Origin: Synechococcus sp. AG-673-B04
GTDB taxonomy: Bacteria > Cyanobacteriota > Cyanobacteriia > PCC-6307 > Cyanobiaceae
Length of the DNA stretch: 35,594 nt
Assembly (NCBI GenBank): GCA_003211235.1
Contig: QCTG01000007.1
Span: 1 to 35,594 of the forward strand
Reading direction: 5' to 3'
Shown here one piece after another: positions 9,160 to 18,035 of the stretch; the stretch's first letter is position 1, and every line of letters starts with the position of its first letter. The notes under the pieces are model-generated. The model was not told the origin of the DNA, made no database searches, and saw only the letters and a list, made by a program, of their open reading frames with translations. Position numbers and translations under genes: made by a program.

Positions 9160-9525
9160 TTACTTCTTCTTGCCGGCCACGGTCTTGCGCGCGCCACGAC
9201 GGGTTCGTGCATTCGTTCGCGTCCGCTGGCCACGCACGGGGAGGCTCATGCGGTGACGACGGCCCCTTAGACAGCCGATGTCTTGAAGACGCTTGAGGGC
9301 CATGCCCTCCTGACGGCGGAGATCACCTTCAACTGTGAAGGTGTCAGCAGCACCGCGCAACTTCTGCAGGTCGGCGTCCTCGAGGTCCTTCACCCGTGTA
9401 TCCGGGTTCACACCGGTTTGAGCCAAAATCGTTTTGGCCCGGGTGGGTCCAATTCCGTAAATGTAGGTCAGAGACACTTCAACCCGCTTGTCGCGGGGAA
9501 TGTCAACGCCGGCGATCCGTGCCAC
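9160..9525 (-). CDS. rpsM: 30S ribosomal protein S13
   Basis: The protein has 121 aa: [20 protein letters not shown], the helix-turn-helix region, and the basic tail [19 protein letters not shown] that contacts P-site tRNA. It is a head protein forming intersubunit bridges. A 20-nt palindrome lies in the 95-nt gap between rpmJ and this gene. Confidence 0.98.
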   Translation of the reverse strand: MARIAGVDIPRDKRVEVSLTYIYGIGPTRAKTILAQTGVNPDTRVKDLEDADLQKLRGAADTFTVEGDLRRQEGMALKRLQDIGCLRGRRHRMSLPVRGQRTRTNARTRRGARKTVAGKKK

Positions 9526-9550
9526 GAAGTTTCAATCGAGAAGGACATAA

Positions 9551-9570
9551 GCCTCCGATGCATCGGAGGC
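9551..9570 (-). promoter_or_regulatory. Perfect 20-nt palindrome in the rpmJ-rpsM gap
   Basis: GCCTCCGATGCATCGGAGGC reads identically on both strands and folds as an 8-bp stem with a TGCA loop, 26 nt before the rpsM start on the transcribed strand. There is no following T-run, so it is not a classic terminator. It may be an mRNA processing or regulatory hairpin, or a protein-binding palindrome. The function is inferred, not shown. Confidence 0.45.
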
Positions 9571-9620
9571 GGGGGTTGTTGGCCGCACAGGGAGTGAAGC
9601 CAGATTCGCTTTGCCGGGCT

Positions 9621-9737
9621 TCAGCCCTGGCGCTGCTTGTTGCGGGGACGCTTCTTGTTGATCACGTAGATGCGACCCCGGCGCCGGACGATCTGATCGT
9701 CAGGACTAATTTTTTTGACTGAGGAACGCACCTTCAT
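9621..9737 (-). CDS. rpmJ: 50S ribosomal protein L36 (cysteine-free form)
   Basis: A 38-codon gene: [20 protein letters not shown], then [18 protein letters not shown]. The start MKVR(A/S)SVKK and the end KQRQG are unmistakable for L36. The usual C-x2-C...C-x4-H zinc ligands are replaced (ISPDDQ and VINKKRPR), so this is a zinc-independent variant. It lies between adk (46 nt) and rpsM (95 nt), the normal location. Confidence 0.94.
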
Positions 9738-9783
9738 GGGGCGAAGCTCTCCAAATTTCCAAACGGCAACCGTATCACACGAG

Positions 9784-10335
9784 TTAACTCAATACCTCTC
9801 GAATTTGCTGAGTGATCGCCTCCACACTCCCGTGTGCTGGAACGGAGATGAGCAGGCCTTTGTCTCGATAGAACTTGATGAGCGGAGCTGTTTTTTCGCG
9901 ATAAACCTCAAGCCGATTTCGAATCACCGCTTCATTGTCATCGGCACGACCCCGTCCGAGCAGGCGTTCGATCAGCACGGCATCGTCGAGTTCCAACAGA
10001 ACCACAGCTTCGATCGGTTGTTGCATCTCTGCCAGCAGTGGTTCCAGTGCTTCGGCCTGGGGCACGGTGCGAGGGAAGCCGTCGAGCAGCCAGCCATGTC
10101 CACCCAGGCTTTTCATCTGGCTTTCGACGATGGCAAGTACCAGGGCGTCACTGACCAGTTCGCCACGGTTCATCAGAGCTTCGGCTTCCTTGCCGAGCTC
10201 AGTTCCTGCAGCCACCTCACCACGCAGCAGATCTCCAGTGGAAAGATGCTTCATGCCACTGGATTCGCAGAGCAGGGCAGCCTGGGTGCCCTTGCCGGCT
10301 CCAGGGGGTCCGAGGAAAAGAAGGCGGGTTTTCAT
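9784..10335 (-). CDS. adk: Adenylate kinase, short form
   Basis: The protein has 183 aa. It catalyses ATP + AMP = 2 ADP in the cytoplasm. The P-loop [10 protein letters not shown] is at residues 9-18; [10 protein letters not shown] and [13 protein letters not shown] are the AMP-binding blocks. After [17 protein letters not shown] the protein goes straight to VIRNRLEVY, so the roughly 30-residue LID insertion of the long bacterial enzymes is missing, as in other cyanobacterial short adenylate kinases. It sits between secY and rpmJ. Confidence 0.96.
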
Positions 10336-10383
10336 CGTTCGTTGCGGTGGTCTGAATGAATGGATGCGCTGGTGCGCAAGGGA

Positions 10384-11703
10384 TCACTGGCGGACCAGAC
10401 CCTCGTAGCGCTGTGAGATCACGTAGGTCTGCACCTGTTTGGCGGTGTCAATGGCCACTCCCACCAGGATCAGCAGGGACGTCGCCCCCAGCCCTTGGAA
10501 GGTCTGCACGTTGGTCGCCCGCTCGACAGCGGCCGGAATGATCGCAACGGCACCAAGAAAGAGGCCGCCCAGCAAAGTGAGTCGGTTCTGCACTCCGGAG
10601 AGGTACGTCGCTGTTGCGCTGCCTGGTCTCACCCCGGGGATGGCAACACCCCCTTTCTTCAGATTGGACGCGATGTCCGTGGGGTTCACCGTGAGTGAGG
10701 CATAGAAGTAGGAGAAACCGAGAATCAGGCTGAAGAACATCACGGTGTACGGCCATGGGTTGGCAGCACCGGGATTGAGGCTGCTGGCAGCACGGATCAA
10801 CCATTCACTTTTGGTGACGTTGGCCAGAGTGACCGGAAGGATGAAAAGGGCCGACGCAAAGATGATCGGCATCACGCCACCGGCGTTGAGCTTCAGGGGC
10901 AGGTAGCTCTGGCGGGTGGGCAGAACCCCGGCGCCGCCGATCTGACGCTTGGCACTCACGATCGGAATGCGTCTGGCACCTTCTTGAACAAAGATGATTC
11001 CCACGATCGTGACCAGAAAGACCAGCAGGAGCACGACGATGCCGAGAACCGTGTTCCTGTCACCGGTCTGAGCGGCTTCGATGGTGGCACCAAGGGTTCT
11101 TGGCAGCGACGCGACGATGTTCAGGAAAATCACAAGGGATGCCCCCTGGCCGATACCTCGCTCGGTAATCACCTCGCTGATCCACATCACCACCATTGAT
11201 CCCGTCACCAGGCAAAGCGCTGTCTGGACGACGAACACGGATTGACTGACCCCTTCGACGGCGTATTGGCGCAGGATCAGAGCGAAGATCACGCTTTGGA
11301 TCAAACCCCATCCCAGCGAAACGTAGCGGGTGATCTGAGCAATCTTGCGGCGCCCGGCCTCTCCTTCGTTCTTCTGAAGGTCCTCTAGTTGCGGGATCGC
11401 TCCCGTCAACAGCTGGAGAATGATCGAAGCATTGATGAACGGCAGGATTCCCAGGGCGAACACCCCGAGTGTGGAGATGCCGCCGCCTGTGAAAATATCC
11501 AGGAAGCCCAGCAGTGAGCCGCCCTGGTCGATGAAGCTGGCGAAGGCGTCTCGGTCAATGCCTGGGATGGGGATGTAGATCCCGAAACGCACCAGTAAAA
11601 GCAGTCCCAGGGTTGTGAGGACCCGGTTGCGCAAGCCGGAGTTGCCGATCAGCTGACTGATGACTTCGGCGGCGTTGGGGTTGCGTCCCCGACTGACAAG
11701 CAT
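10384..11703 (-). CDS. secY: Protein translocase subunit SecY
   Basis: The protein has 439 aa with ten predicted membrane segments. It is the channel of the SecYEG translocon, which in cyanobacteria acts at both plasma and thylakoid membranes. PGIDRDAFASF, the first-helix plug region GGSLLGFLDIFTGGG, LPFINASIILQLLTG and the C-terminal QVQTYVISQRYEGLVRQ are conserved. The sequence just before the ATG is CTCCTCC rather than a Shine-Dalgarno, so initiation may rely on coupling or structure. A strong hairpin lies upstream in the 104-nt rplO-secY gap. Confidence 0.98.
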   Translation of the reverse strand: MLVSRGRNPNAAEVISQLIGNSGLRNRVLTTLGLLLLVRFGIYIPIPGIDRDAFASFIDQGGSLLGFLDIFTGGGISTLGVFALGILPFINASIILQLLTGAIPQLEDLQKNEGEAGRRKIAQITRYVSLGWGLIQSVIFALILRQYAVEGVSQSVFVVQTALCLVTGSMVVMWISEVITERGIGQGASLVIFLNIVASLPRTLGATIEAAQTGDRNTVLGIVVLLLVFLVTIVGIIFVQEGARRIPIVSAKRQIGGAGVLPTRQSYLPLKLNAGGVMPIIFASALFILPVTLANVTKSEWLIRAASSLNPGAANPWPYTVMFFSLILGFSYFYASLTVNPTDIASNLKKGGVAIPGVRPGSATATYLSGVQNRLTLLGGLFLGAVAIIPAAVERATNVQTFQGLGATSLLILVGVAIDTAKQVQTYVISQRYEGLVRQ

Positions 11704-11739
11704 GGACAGGAGGAGTTGGGTGGGCTGAATACAGCGAAG

Positions 11740-11768
11740 CCGCCCGTGGACCGAAGTCCAGCGGACGG
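11740..11768 (-). promoter_or_regulatory. UUCG-capped hairpin between rplO and secY
   Basis: On the transcribed strand CCGTCCG pairs with CGGGCGG (one T-G wobble), and after a single bulged C the stem continues as TGGAC-TTCG-GTCCA. That makes 12 base pairs closed by the extra-stable C(UUCG)G tetraloop. A small second stem (GCTG/CAGC, 11724-11735) follows. No U-run follows, so it is probably an mRNA stability, processing or attenuation element rather than a simple terminator. Confidence 0.55.
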
Positions 11769-11807
11769 TTCAGACCATAGAACTGAAGGAGGGGTGAACC
11801 GCTCCGT

Positions 11808-12260
11808 TCAGGCCAGGATTTCGCAGCTGCCGCCTGCGGCTTCGATCTTGGACCTGGCTGAGGCGGTGAAAGCAGCGGCCTGAACCGTCAACTTCACGCT
11901 TAGTTCACCATTGCCAAGAATTTTCAGAGGATGCTTCGGGCTGGTGACGGTGCCATCCTTCACCAGTGAATCCAGATTCACAGTGCTGCCGTCCTTGATG
12001 GAATTCAAGGCCGACACGTTGAGCACCGTGAAGTGCTTCTGGTTCACCAGAGGGAAGTGCTTCAGCTTCGGGACGCGGCGGTAGAGCGGCATCTGACCAC
12101 CCTCGAAACCGGGGCGCGTGGGCCGGCCGGAACGGGATTTTTGGCCCCGCATGCCGAAGCCACAGCTGGCTCCCTGGCCCGCAGCGATGCCACGGCCCTT
12201 GCGCAATTTGCGACGGCGAGCGCCCTTGTTGGGTTTTAAAGAATTAAGTCGGAGAGTCAT
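11808..12260 (-). CDS. rplO: 50S ribosomal protein L15
   Basis: The protein has 150 aa. [20 protein letters not shown] is followed by the glycine-rich arm [19 protein letters not shown], then [18 protein letters not shown]. It binds 23S rRNA late in assembly. It follows rpsE by 6 nt; rpmD (L30), found between these genes in many bacteria, is absent here. Confidence 0.97.
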   Translation of the reverse strand: MTLRLNSLKPNKGARRRKLRKGRGIAAGQGASCGFGMRGQKSRSGRPTRPGFEGGQMPLYRRVPKLKHFPLVNQKHFTVLNVSALNSIKDGSTVNLDSLVKDGTVTSPKHPLKILGNGELSVKLTVQAAAFTASARSKIEAAGGSCEILA

Positions 12261-12266
12261 CGCGAA

Positions 12267-12914
12267 TCAGGAGTAGATCTGCTCGAGGGAGATTCCCCGT
12301 TCCTTGGCTGTCTCCTTGTGGGTACGGAGAAGAGACAGGGCCACCATGGCAGCCCGTGCATTGTTCAGGGGGGTCTTGCTGCCCAGACGCTTGGCCAGGA
12401 CGTTCTTGATACCGGCGAGTTCCAGAACTGTGCGGATGGAACCACCCGCGATCACCCCGGTACCCGGCGCTGCAGGACGAATCAGAACGCTGGCAGCACC
12501 ATCACGGCCATTGGACAGGGTCGGGATGGAATTGTGGCGGGTGAGGGGCACCTTCACCATTTGCTTCTTGCCATCGGCAACGCCCTTTCGAACGGCACCG
12601 ATGACATCGCCGGCCTTGCCGACACCGACACCGACCTGACCTTTTTCGTTGCCGACGACAACGATGGCCCGGAAGCTCATTTTCTTGCCGCCTTTGACGG
12701 TCTTGGAGACACGGCGAATTTGCACCACGCGCTCCTGCCATTCGGAATCACGTTCTTGTCCGCGACGTCCACCGCGACGATCGCCGCGACGTCCATCGCG
12801 GTCACCGCGACCACGGCGCTGTTCCTGCTGTTGCTGCTGGCCAGTAGCTGCGGCAGGGACATCGGCCGCGCCCGGCACGGCATTGGAGTTGGACTGGGGG
12901 GAGGAATCGGTCAT
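12267..12914 (-). CDS. rpsE: 30S ribosomal protein S5 with RGD/RG-rich N-terminal extension
   Basis: The protein has 215 aa against roughly 165 in E. coli. The S5 core starts near residue 58 ([20 protein letters not shown]), with [20 protein letters not shown] and [22 protein letters not shown]5 shapes the mRNA entry path and translational fidelity. The first 57 residues are a disordered extension: a polar Ala/Pro lead, a run of five glutamines, then an Arg-Gly-Asp-rich block ([20 protein letters not shown]). Extended S5 proteins are known in picocyanobacteria; what the tail does is unknown. Confidence 0.96.
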   Translation of the reverse strand: MTDSSPQSNSNAVPGAADVPAAATGQQQQQEQRRGRGDRDGRRGDRRGGRRGQERDSEWQERVVQIRRVSKTVKGGKKMSFRAIVVVGNEKGQVGVGVGKAGDVIGAVRKGVADGKKQMVKVPLTRHNSIPTLSNGRDGAASVLIRPAAPGTGVIAGGSIRTVLELAGIKNVLAKRLGSKTPLNNARAAMVALSLLRTHKETAKERGISLEQIYS

Positions 12915-12927
12915 GGGTTAGCAGGAG

Positions 12928-13296
12928 TCAGAACTGAAGGCCCGCTTCCCGGGCGGCGTCGGCAAGGGCTTTCACCCGACCGTGGTACAGATTGCCACCA
13001 CGGTCGAAGACCACCTGCTGGATGCCTTTGGCGATGGCGCGTTTGGCCACCAGTTCGCCGACGGCGACGGAGGCATCGCAGCTGCCGCCGTTGGCCTTGA
13101 GGCCTGAGCGCAGTTCCTTGTCAACGGTCGACGCCGAGCAGAGCGTGCTCTGGGCGGCATCGTCGATGACCTGGGCGTAGATGTGATTGTTCGAACGGAA
13201 CACAGCCAGCCGAGGGCGGTCGGAGGTTCCGTTGATGTGGCGACGCAGCCGGCGGTGGCGTTTTTGCGTCTGCTGTTTGCGAGAAAGTTTGGACAT
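12928..13296 (-). CDS. rplR: 50S ribosomal protein L18
   Basis: The protein has 122 aa: [40 protein letters not shown] and the C-terminal [20 protein letters not shown]. It carries 5S rRNA into the large subunit together with L5. Gaps are 33 nt to rplF and 13 nt to rpsE. Confidence 0.97.
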   Translation of the reverse strand: MSKLSRKQQTQKRHRRLRRHINGTSDRPRLAVFRSNNHIYAQVIDDAAQSTLCSASTVDKELRSGLKANGGSCDASVAVGELVAKRAIAKGIQQVVFDRGGNLYHGRVKALADAAREAGLQF

Positions 13297-13329
13297 GCTG
13301 AGGTACGGGTGGGACGGTCAGGACAAGGC

Positions 13330-13869
13330 TTATTTCTTGCCGGACTTGCCCGCCTTGCGCAGGATCCATTCGCCTTCGTAGCGGATTCCTTTGCCCTTGT
13401 AAGGCTCGGGCGGACGAATGGCGCGGACTTTGGCGGCTTCGTTGCCCACCAATTCCTTGTCAATGCCAGAAACGATCACCTTGGTGTTGTTCTCCACCTT
13501 GAAGGTGATTCCCTCGGGGGGATTGACTTCCACCGGGTGGCTGTAGCCAGCACTCACCACAAGGGTTTTGCCCTTGACCTGGGCCCGGGAACCCACGCCG
13601 ATGATTTCAAGGCTCTTGCTGTAGCCGTTGTTGACACCTTCGATCATGTTCGCGACAAGGGCACGACACAGACCGTGACGTTCGCGGGAGATTCGCTTGG
13701 TGCTCGTGGGAGAGACAACGATGAAATTGTTTTCCTGGCTGACACTGACGCCGTCAGGAAGGGTGCGTTCCAGCTCTCCCTTGGGTCCTTTGACCTTGAC
13801 GGTCAGGCCGTCGAGGGACACGGTCACCTTGTCGGGGACGGGAACGGGGTTTTTACCAATACGTGACAT
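13330..13869 (-). CDS. rplF: 50S ribosomal protein L6
   Basis: The protein has 179 aa, a duplicated RNA-binding fold. [20 protein letters not shown] begins it and [17 protein letters not shown] is the C-terminal signature. It lies near the factor-binding site of the 50S subunit. It follows rpsH by 14 nt. Confidence 0.98.
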   Translation of the reverse strand: MSRIGKNPVPVPDKVTVSLDGLTVKVKGPKGELERTLPDGVSVSQENNFIVVSPTSTKRISRERHGLCRALVANMIEGVNNGYSKSLEIIGVGSRAQVKGKTLVVSAGYSHPVEVNPPEGITFKVENNTKVIVSGIDKELVGNEAAKVRAIRPPEPYKGKGIRYEGEWILRKAGKSGKK

Positions 13870-13883
13870 GGTTCAGCTCCGGA

Positions 13884-14285
13884 TCAGTAGACGTAACAGA
13901 GCACTTCGCCACCAACGCCTTCGCGGCGTGCATCGCGGTCGCTCATCACTCCTTTGGAGGTGGAGATGATGGCTACTCCAAGGCCGCCGAGGACTTTTGG
14001 AAGGCCACGGGTGTTCTTGTAGATGCGCAGGCCAGGCTTGCTGACCCGCTGCATGGAGCGAATGGTGGGGAGACGGTGCTTGCCGCTGTACTTGAGGGCG
14101 AGCACTAACTCTGTGCGAACGCCTTCACCCTGTTCGCTGATTTCGGAGATGAAGCCCTCCTGTTGCAGCACCTTGGCGATGCTGCGGGTCATCCGCGAAG
14201 CGGGGATTTTGGTGGTCTCGTGACGCTTTTCACTCGCATTGCGAATGCGAGTGAGCATGTCGGAAATGGGATCGTGGTTGGCCAT
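13884..14285 (-). CDS. rpsH: 30S ribosomal protein S8
   Basis: The protein has 133 aa: [20 protein letters not shown] at the N-terminus and [20 protein letters not shown] at the C-terminus. It binds the central domain of 16S rRNA and is the spc-operon autoregulator in E. coli. rpsN (S14), which precedes it in E. coli, is absent; rplE is only 19 nt upstream. Confidence 0.98.
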   Translation of the reverse strand: MANHDPISDMLTRIRNASEKRHETTKIPASRMTRSIAKVLQQEGFISEISEQGEGVRTELVLALKYSGKHRLPTIRSMQRVSKPGLRIYKNTRGLPKVLGGLGVAIISTSKGVMSDRDARREGVGGEVLCYVY

Positions 14286-14304
14286 AAGTGTCGACGGGGA
14301 GGGC

Positions 14305-14844
14305 TCAGTTGCTCTGGAACGGCATTCCCATCTCGCGGAGGAGGGCCCGGCCCTCTTCGTCCGAACGGGCAGTGGTCACGATGGTGATGTCCATGCCCCT
14401 GATGGCATCAATCTTGTCGAAGGAGATCTCAGGGAAGATGATCTGCTCGCGTACCCCGAGGGTGTAGTTGCCACGCCCGTCGAAGCTCTTCGGGCTCACA
14501 CCGCGGAAGTCGCGGATACGGGGCAACGCCAGGTTGATCAGGCGCTCCAGGAAGGCGTACATCCGATCACCGCGCAGCGTGACGGCACAGCCAATCGGCA
14601 TGCCCTGGCGAATCTTGAAGCCGGCGATGGCTTTTTTGGCACGGGTCACAACGACCTTCTGGCCGGTGATCTGGGCCAGCTCGTTCACCGAGGCCTCAAG
14701 GGACTTGGCGTTGGCGGCGGCTTCTCCAAGTCCCCGGTTGACGGTGACTTTCACCACCTTGGGAACTTCGTGGATGTTGGTGAGGGAGAGATCCTTTTTC
14801 AGCTTGGGCTGAATGGTCTCCCGGTAGCGCTTCTTGAGTGACAT
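14305..14844 (-). CDS. rplE: 50S ribosomal protein L5
   Basis: The protein has 179 aa: [39 protein letters not shown], and [20 protein letters not shown]. It binds 5S rRNA and contacts P-site tRNA at the central protuberance. It lies 40 nt after rplX. Confidence 0.98.
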   Translation of the reverse strand: MSLKKRYRETIQPKLKKDLSLTNIHEVPKVVKVTVNRGLGEAAANAKSLEASVNELAQITGQKVVVTRAKKAIAGFKIRQGMPIGCAVTLRGDRMYAFLERLINLALPRIRDFRGVSPKSFDGRGNYTLGVREQIIFPEISFDKIDAIRGMDITIVTTARSDEEGRALLREMGMPFQSN

Positions 14845-14884
14845 AACGGGGTGAATTGCTTCTGGGCTTGGTCAGAAGTCGGGT

Positions 14885-15241
14885 TCAGTCGATGACTTCA
14901 CCGGTTTTCTTCAGCCGGCGTTTTTTGGTGCCGTCTTTTTCAACGACGATTTCAACGCGGCTGGCCACCTTTTTGTCGGTGGAAAAGAGCATCACGTTGG
15001 AAGCATGCAAGGCAGCCTCTTCGGTGACGATCCGTCCGGATTCGCCTTCCTGCGTTGGTTTTTCGTGGCGGGTCCGCATGTTCACGCCTTCCACAACAAC
15101 GCGGTTCTCGTTGGGCAGGGTGCGCAGAACGGCACCGGTTTTGCCCTTGTCCTTCCCGGAGATCACCTGAACGGTGTCACCTTTGCGGATGCGCATCTTG
15201 ATGCGATCGAGGGCCTTGGCTTTGGTGGTTGCTGTTGCCAT
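14885..15241 (-). CDS. rplX: 50S ribosomal protein L24
   Basis: The protein has 118 aa with a KOW motif in [22 protein letters not shown], followed by [20 protein letters not shown]. It is an early assembly protein at the tunnel exit. It follows rplN by only 2 nt. Confidence 0.97.
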   Translation of the reverse strand: MATATTKAKALDRIKMRIRKGDTVQVISGKDKGKTGAVLRTLPNENRVVVEGVNMRTRHEKPTQEGESGRIVTEEAALHASNVMLFSTDKKVASRVEIVVEKDGTKKRRLKKTGEVID

Positions 15242-15243
15242 GG

Positions 15244-15609
15244 TCAGATCACCTCCGGAGCGAGGGACACGATTTTGGTGAAACTGCGCTCCCGCAGTTC
15301 ACGGGCAACCGGTCCGAAAACGCGAGTCCCTTTCGGGTTCTTGTCGTCGTTGATGATCACCGCGGCGTTGTCGTCGAACCGGATCGAATTACCGGTTTCC
15401 CGACGCATGGTGGCTTTCGTTCGCACCACAACAGCTTTGACCACATCGGACTTCTTCACGCCCATATTGGGAGCAGCATCCTTGACAGCCGCAACGATCA
15501 CATCGCCCACGTGGGCGTAGCGACGGTTGGTGCCCAGCACACGAATGCACTGGATGCGCTTGGCGCCACTGTTGTCGGCGACGCTCAGATAGGTCTCCTG
15601 CTGAATCAT
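15244..15609 (-). CDS. rplN: 50S ribosomal protein L14
   Basis: The protein has 121 aa: [20 protein letters not shown], and [20 protein letters not shown] with [10 protein letters not shown]. It makes intersubunit contacts with 16S rRNA. Its ATG overlaps the rpsQ stop by 4 bp. Confidence 0.98.
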   Translation of the reverse strand: MIQQETYLSVADNSGAKRIQCIRVLGTNRRYAHVGDVIVAAVKDAAPNMGVKKSDVVKAVVVRTKATMRRETGNSIRFDDNAAVIINDDKNPKGTRVFGPVARELRERSFTKIVSLAPEVI

Positions 15610-15884
15610 GCTTTCACCTCTGCGTCCGTGGACTCACCCTTGGGGCTGTTGCTGAGCACCTCTGCGATGGTCCAGCGTTTATGCCGGCTCATCGGACGGG
15701 TTTCGGTGATACGCACGCGATCTCCGACGCGACAGGTGTTGTCTTCGTCGTGGGCTTTGTAGCGGGTGGTGCGGCTGACCGTCTTCTTGTAGATGGGATG
15801 GGGGAAGCGGCTTTCCACCGCGACCACCACCGTTTTTTCCATCTTGTCGCTGACGACGGTGCCGACCCTTTCCTTGACTGCCAT
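15606..15884 (-). CDS. rpsQ: 30S ribosomal protein S17
   Basis: The protein has 92 aa, an OB-fold: [40 protein letters not shown] and [19 protein letters not shown] primary 16S-binding protein. Its C-terminus is slightly extended ([13 protein letters not shown]). Confidence 0.97.
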   Translation of the reverse strand: MAVKERVGTVVSDKMEKTVVVAVESRFPHPIYKKTVSRTTRYKAHDEDNTCRVGDRVRITETRPMSRHKRWTIAEVLSNSPKGESTDAEVKA

Positions 15885-15901
15885 GGTTACGGAGTAGGGG
15901 A

Positions 15902-16111
15902 TCAGGAGGCGGTGGAGCGCTGGCGCTCCGACTGCACCGTCAGCATCTGGGCCAGCTTGATGCGGACCTCTTTGAAACGGTGCGTGTTGGCGAGTTGACG
16001 CGTGGCTTGCTCGAAACGGAGCTGGAACAGCTCACGGCGCAAGCCGTCGATCTGTTCATTCAGGTCCGAATCGGAAAGGCTGCGCATATCGGCGGCGTTG
16101 GGACGGGCCAT
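15902..16111 (-). CDS. rpmC: 50S ribosomal protein L29
   Basis: The protein has 69 aa, two helices: [20 protein letters not shown] and [19 protein letters not shown], the L29 signature. It sits at the exit tunnel next to L23. It is 2 nt downstream of rplP. Confidence 0.95.
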   Translation of the reverse strand: MARPNAADMRSLSDSDLNEQIDGLRRELFQLRFEQATRQLANTHRFKEVRIKLAQMLTVQSERQRSTAS

Positions 16112-16113
16112 GG

Positions 16114-16590
16114 TCAGGACTCCACGGTGACGGAATCAGAAGCTGCCGGGGCCTTGGCTCCAGCCTTCTGCTCCTGTTCATCCAGCTGGATGAACTTGGT
16201 CTTCACGGGCAGCTTGTATTGCGCGAGGCGCATGGCTTCCCGAGCAATTTCGGGAGTGATTTCATCACCACCCATTTCGAAGAGGATCCGGCCGGGCTTG
16301 ATCACCGCAACCCAGAACTCCGGGTTGCCTTTACCGGAACCCATCCGGGTTTCGGCGGCTCGCATCGTTACGGACTTATCCGGGAAGATCCGAATCCAGA
16401 TTTGTCCACCCCGCTTCACATAGCGGGTCATGGCTCGACGACTGGCTTCGATCTGACGCGAGGTGATCCAGCCGCATTCCTGGGCTTGCAGCGCAAACTG
16501 TCCGAAGGCAATCGTGTTGCCCCTGGTCGCGACGCCGCGCATGCGGCCGCGATGTTGCTTACGAAATTTGACGCGTTTTGGACTAAGCAT
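16114..16590 (-). CDS. rplP: 50S ribosomal protein L16
   Basis: The protein has 158 aa: [40 protein letters not shown], and [20 protein letters not shown]. It organises the A-site region of 23S rRNA. The C-terminus is about 20 residues longer than in E. coli ([19 protein letters not shown]), a low-complexity tail. Confidence 0.97.
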   Translation of the reverse strand: MLSPKRVKFRKQHRGRMRGVATRGNTIAFGQFALQAQECGWITSRQIEASRRAMTRYVKRGGQIWIRIFPDKSVTMRAAETRMGSGKGNPEFWVAVIKPGRILFEMGGDEITPEIAREAMRLAQYKLPVKTKFIQLDEQEQKAGAKAPAASDSVTVES

Positions 16591-16606
16591 GGTTTAGGCC
16601 TCCTGT

Positions 16607-17335
16607 TCAACCCTCGTTGGAGCGGTCTTCGAACTGTTGGGGCCGACGACTGGCCCGGCGGCGGGGCGAAGCTCCCACCGGCATCGGCTGAGACTGCTCG
16701 TTCAGCACCTCGCCCTTGAACACCCACACCTTGATGCCAAGCACGCCGTAGGTCGTCGTGGCCACCTTGGTGGCGTAGTCGATGTCGGCACGCAGGGTGT
16801 GGAGGGGAACGCGACCCTCACGGGTCCATTCCGTTCTGGCGATCTCGGCGCCGTTGAGTCGGCCTGAGACCTGGATCTTGAGACCGAGAACACCAGCACG
16901 CTGGGCACGCTGGACGGCCATGCGGATCGTGCGGCGGAAGGCCACACGTTTTTCGAGCTGCTGGGCGATGTATTCGGCCAGCAGGAACGCATCACCGTCG
17001 ACGCGCTCCACTTCCACAACGTTGATCCGAACCTGGCGGCTGTTGTCCCCGACGGTTTTCTGGATACCGGAACGGAGCTCCTCAATGCCGCTGCCCTGAC
17101 GTCCGACGAGGACACCGGGGCGGGCGGTTTTGAGTTCCACCTCGAGCTGGTCAGCTTTGCGGGCAATCAGAACATCACTGATGCCTGCAGAACCGTATTT
17201 CTTGTGGATGAACTTGCGAATCCGGTCATCCTCCTGGAGGAGGGCCGGATAACTTTTGCTGGAGGCGTACCAGCGGGACCGGTGTTCCTGGGTGATCCCC
17301 AGGCGCAGACCGGTTGGGTTGATTTTGTGTCCCAT
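16607..17335 (-). CDS. rpsC: 30S ribosomal protein S3
   Basis: The protein has 242 aa from the ATG at 17335 ([20 protein letters not shown]). An in-frame extension to 17383 overlaps rplV and lacks family conservation. The KH domain ([20 protein letters not shown]) and the C-terminal domain ([35 protein letters not shown]) are complete. S3 lines the mRNA entry channel and contributes helicase activity. It follows rplV by 19 nt. Confidence 0.97.
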   Translation of the reverse strand: MGHKINPTGLRLGITQEHRSRWYASSKSYPALLQEDDRIRKFIHKKYGSAGISDVLIARKADQLEVELKTARPGVLVGRQGSGIEELRSGIQKTVGDNSRQVRINVVEVERVDGDAFLLAEYIAQQLEKRVAFRRTIRMAVQRAQRAGVLGLKIQVSGRLNGAEIARTEWTREGRVPLHTLRADIDYATKVATTTYGVLGIKVWVFKGEVLNEQSQPMPVGASPRRRASRRPQQFEDRSNEG

Positions 17336-17354
17336 TGGGTCGGATCCTCGGGGG

Positions 17355-17720
17355 TCAGGAATCGGGCTGAGCCGCCACAGCAATGCTGATGTGGCAGGTC
17401 TGCTTCTTGATCTGGAAAGCGCGTCCCTGAGCCCGGGGGCGGTAGCGCTTCATGACTGGTCCCATGTCCGCACTCGCGGTGGAAATCACCAGTGAGGCAG
17501 GGTCGAGACCCAGGTTGTGCTCTGCGTTGGCAACAGCAGACCGAAGCACCTTCGTGATCGGCCCGGTGGAGCGGTAGGGCATGAACTCGAGCATGATCAG
17601 CGCGTCGCGATAGGTGCGACCTCGGATCTGATCGAGTACACGACGCACCTTCGACACAGAACCGCGGATGTAGCGGCCATGTGCCTGGGCGGTGGAAGCC
17701 GTGGGGGTTGACGATGTCAT
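17355..17720 (-). CDS. rplV: 50S ribosomal protein L22
   Basis: The protein has 121 aa from the ATG at 17720 ([20 protein letters not shown]), chosen because it starts 4 nt after rpsS; longer in-frame starts overlap rps[20 protein letters not shown] and the C-terminal [19 protein letters not shown] (beta-hairpin lining the exit tunnel) are conserved. Confidence 0.96.
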   Translation of the reverse strand: MTSSTPTASTAQAHGRYIRGSVSKVRRVLDQIRGRTYRDALIMLEFMPYRSTGPITKVLRSAVANAEHNLGLDPASLVISTASADMGPVMKRYRPRAQGRAFQIKKQTCHISIAVAAQPDS

Positions 17721-17724
17721 GGAA

Positions 17725-18000
17725 TCAGCGGCCTCCTTTTTTGTCTTTGATGTGGCCCTTGAAGGTGCGTGTGGGAGCGAACTCCCCCAGCTTGTGACCC
17801 ACCATCTGCTCGGTGATGAACACCGGCACATGGGTCCGACCGTTGTGAACGGCAACGGTGTGGCCGATCATCATTGGAAGAATCGTGGAGGCCCGTGACC
17901 AGGTTTTGATCACGGACTTGTCGTCGTTGTCGTTCTGCTTTTCAACCTTGCGAAGAAGGCTGTCGGCAATAAACGGACCTTTTTTGAGTGAACGTCCCAT
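17725..18000 (-). CDS. rpsS: 30S ribosomal protein S19
   Basis: The protein has 91 aa: [20 protein letters not shown], and [20 protein letters not shown] with [24 protein letters not shown] split across the core. A head protein contacting the A-site finger. It lies 35 nt after rplB. Confidence 0.98.
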   Translation of the reverse strand: MGRSLKKGPFIADSLLRKVEKQNDNDDKSVIKTWSRASTILPMMIGHTVAVHNGRTHVPVFITEQMVGHKLGEFAPTRTFKGHIKDKKGGR

Positions 18001-18035
18001 AGCGGTTTAAGCAAGCGGCAAGGTGATGGTTTTCA

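Noticed and set aside
9551-9570. Reading the rpmJ-rpsM palindrome as a rho-independent terminator
   Set aside because: No T-run follows on the transcribed strand, and termination here would cut rpsM, rpsK, rpoA and rplQ from the operon.
12318-13866. Long plus-strand open frames (12318-13100 and 13183-13866) inside the ribosomal genes
   Set aside because: They are antisense shadows of rpsE, rplR and rplF caused by high GC. Their translations have no family resemblance and no start signals.
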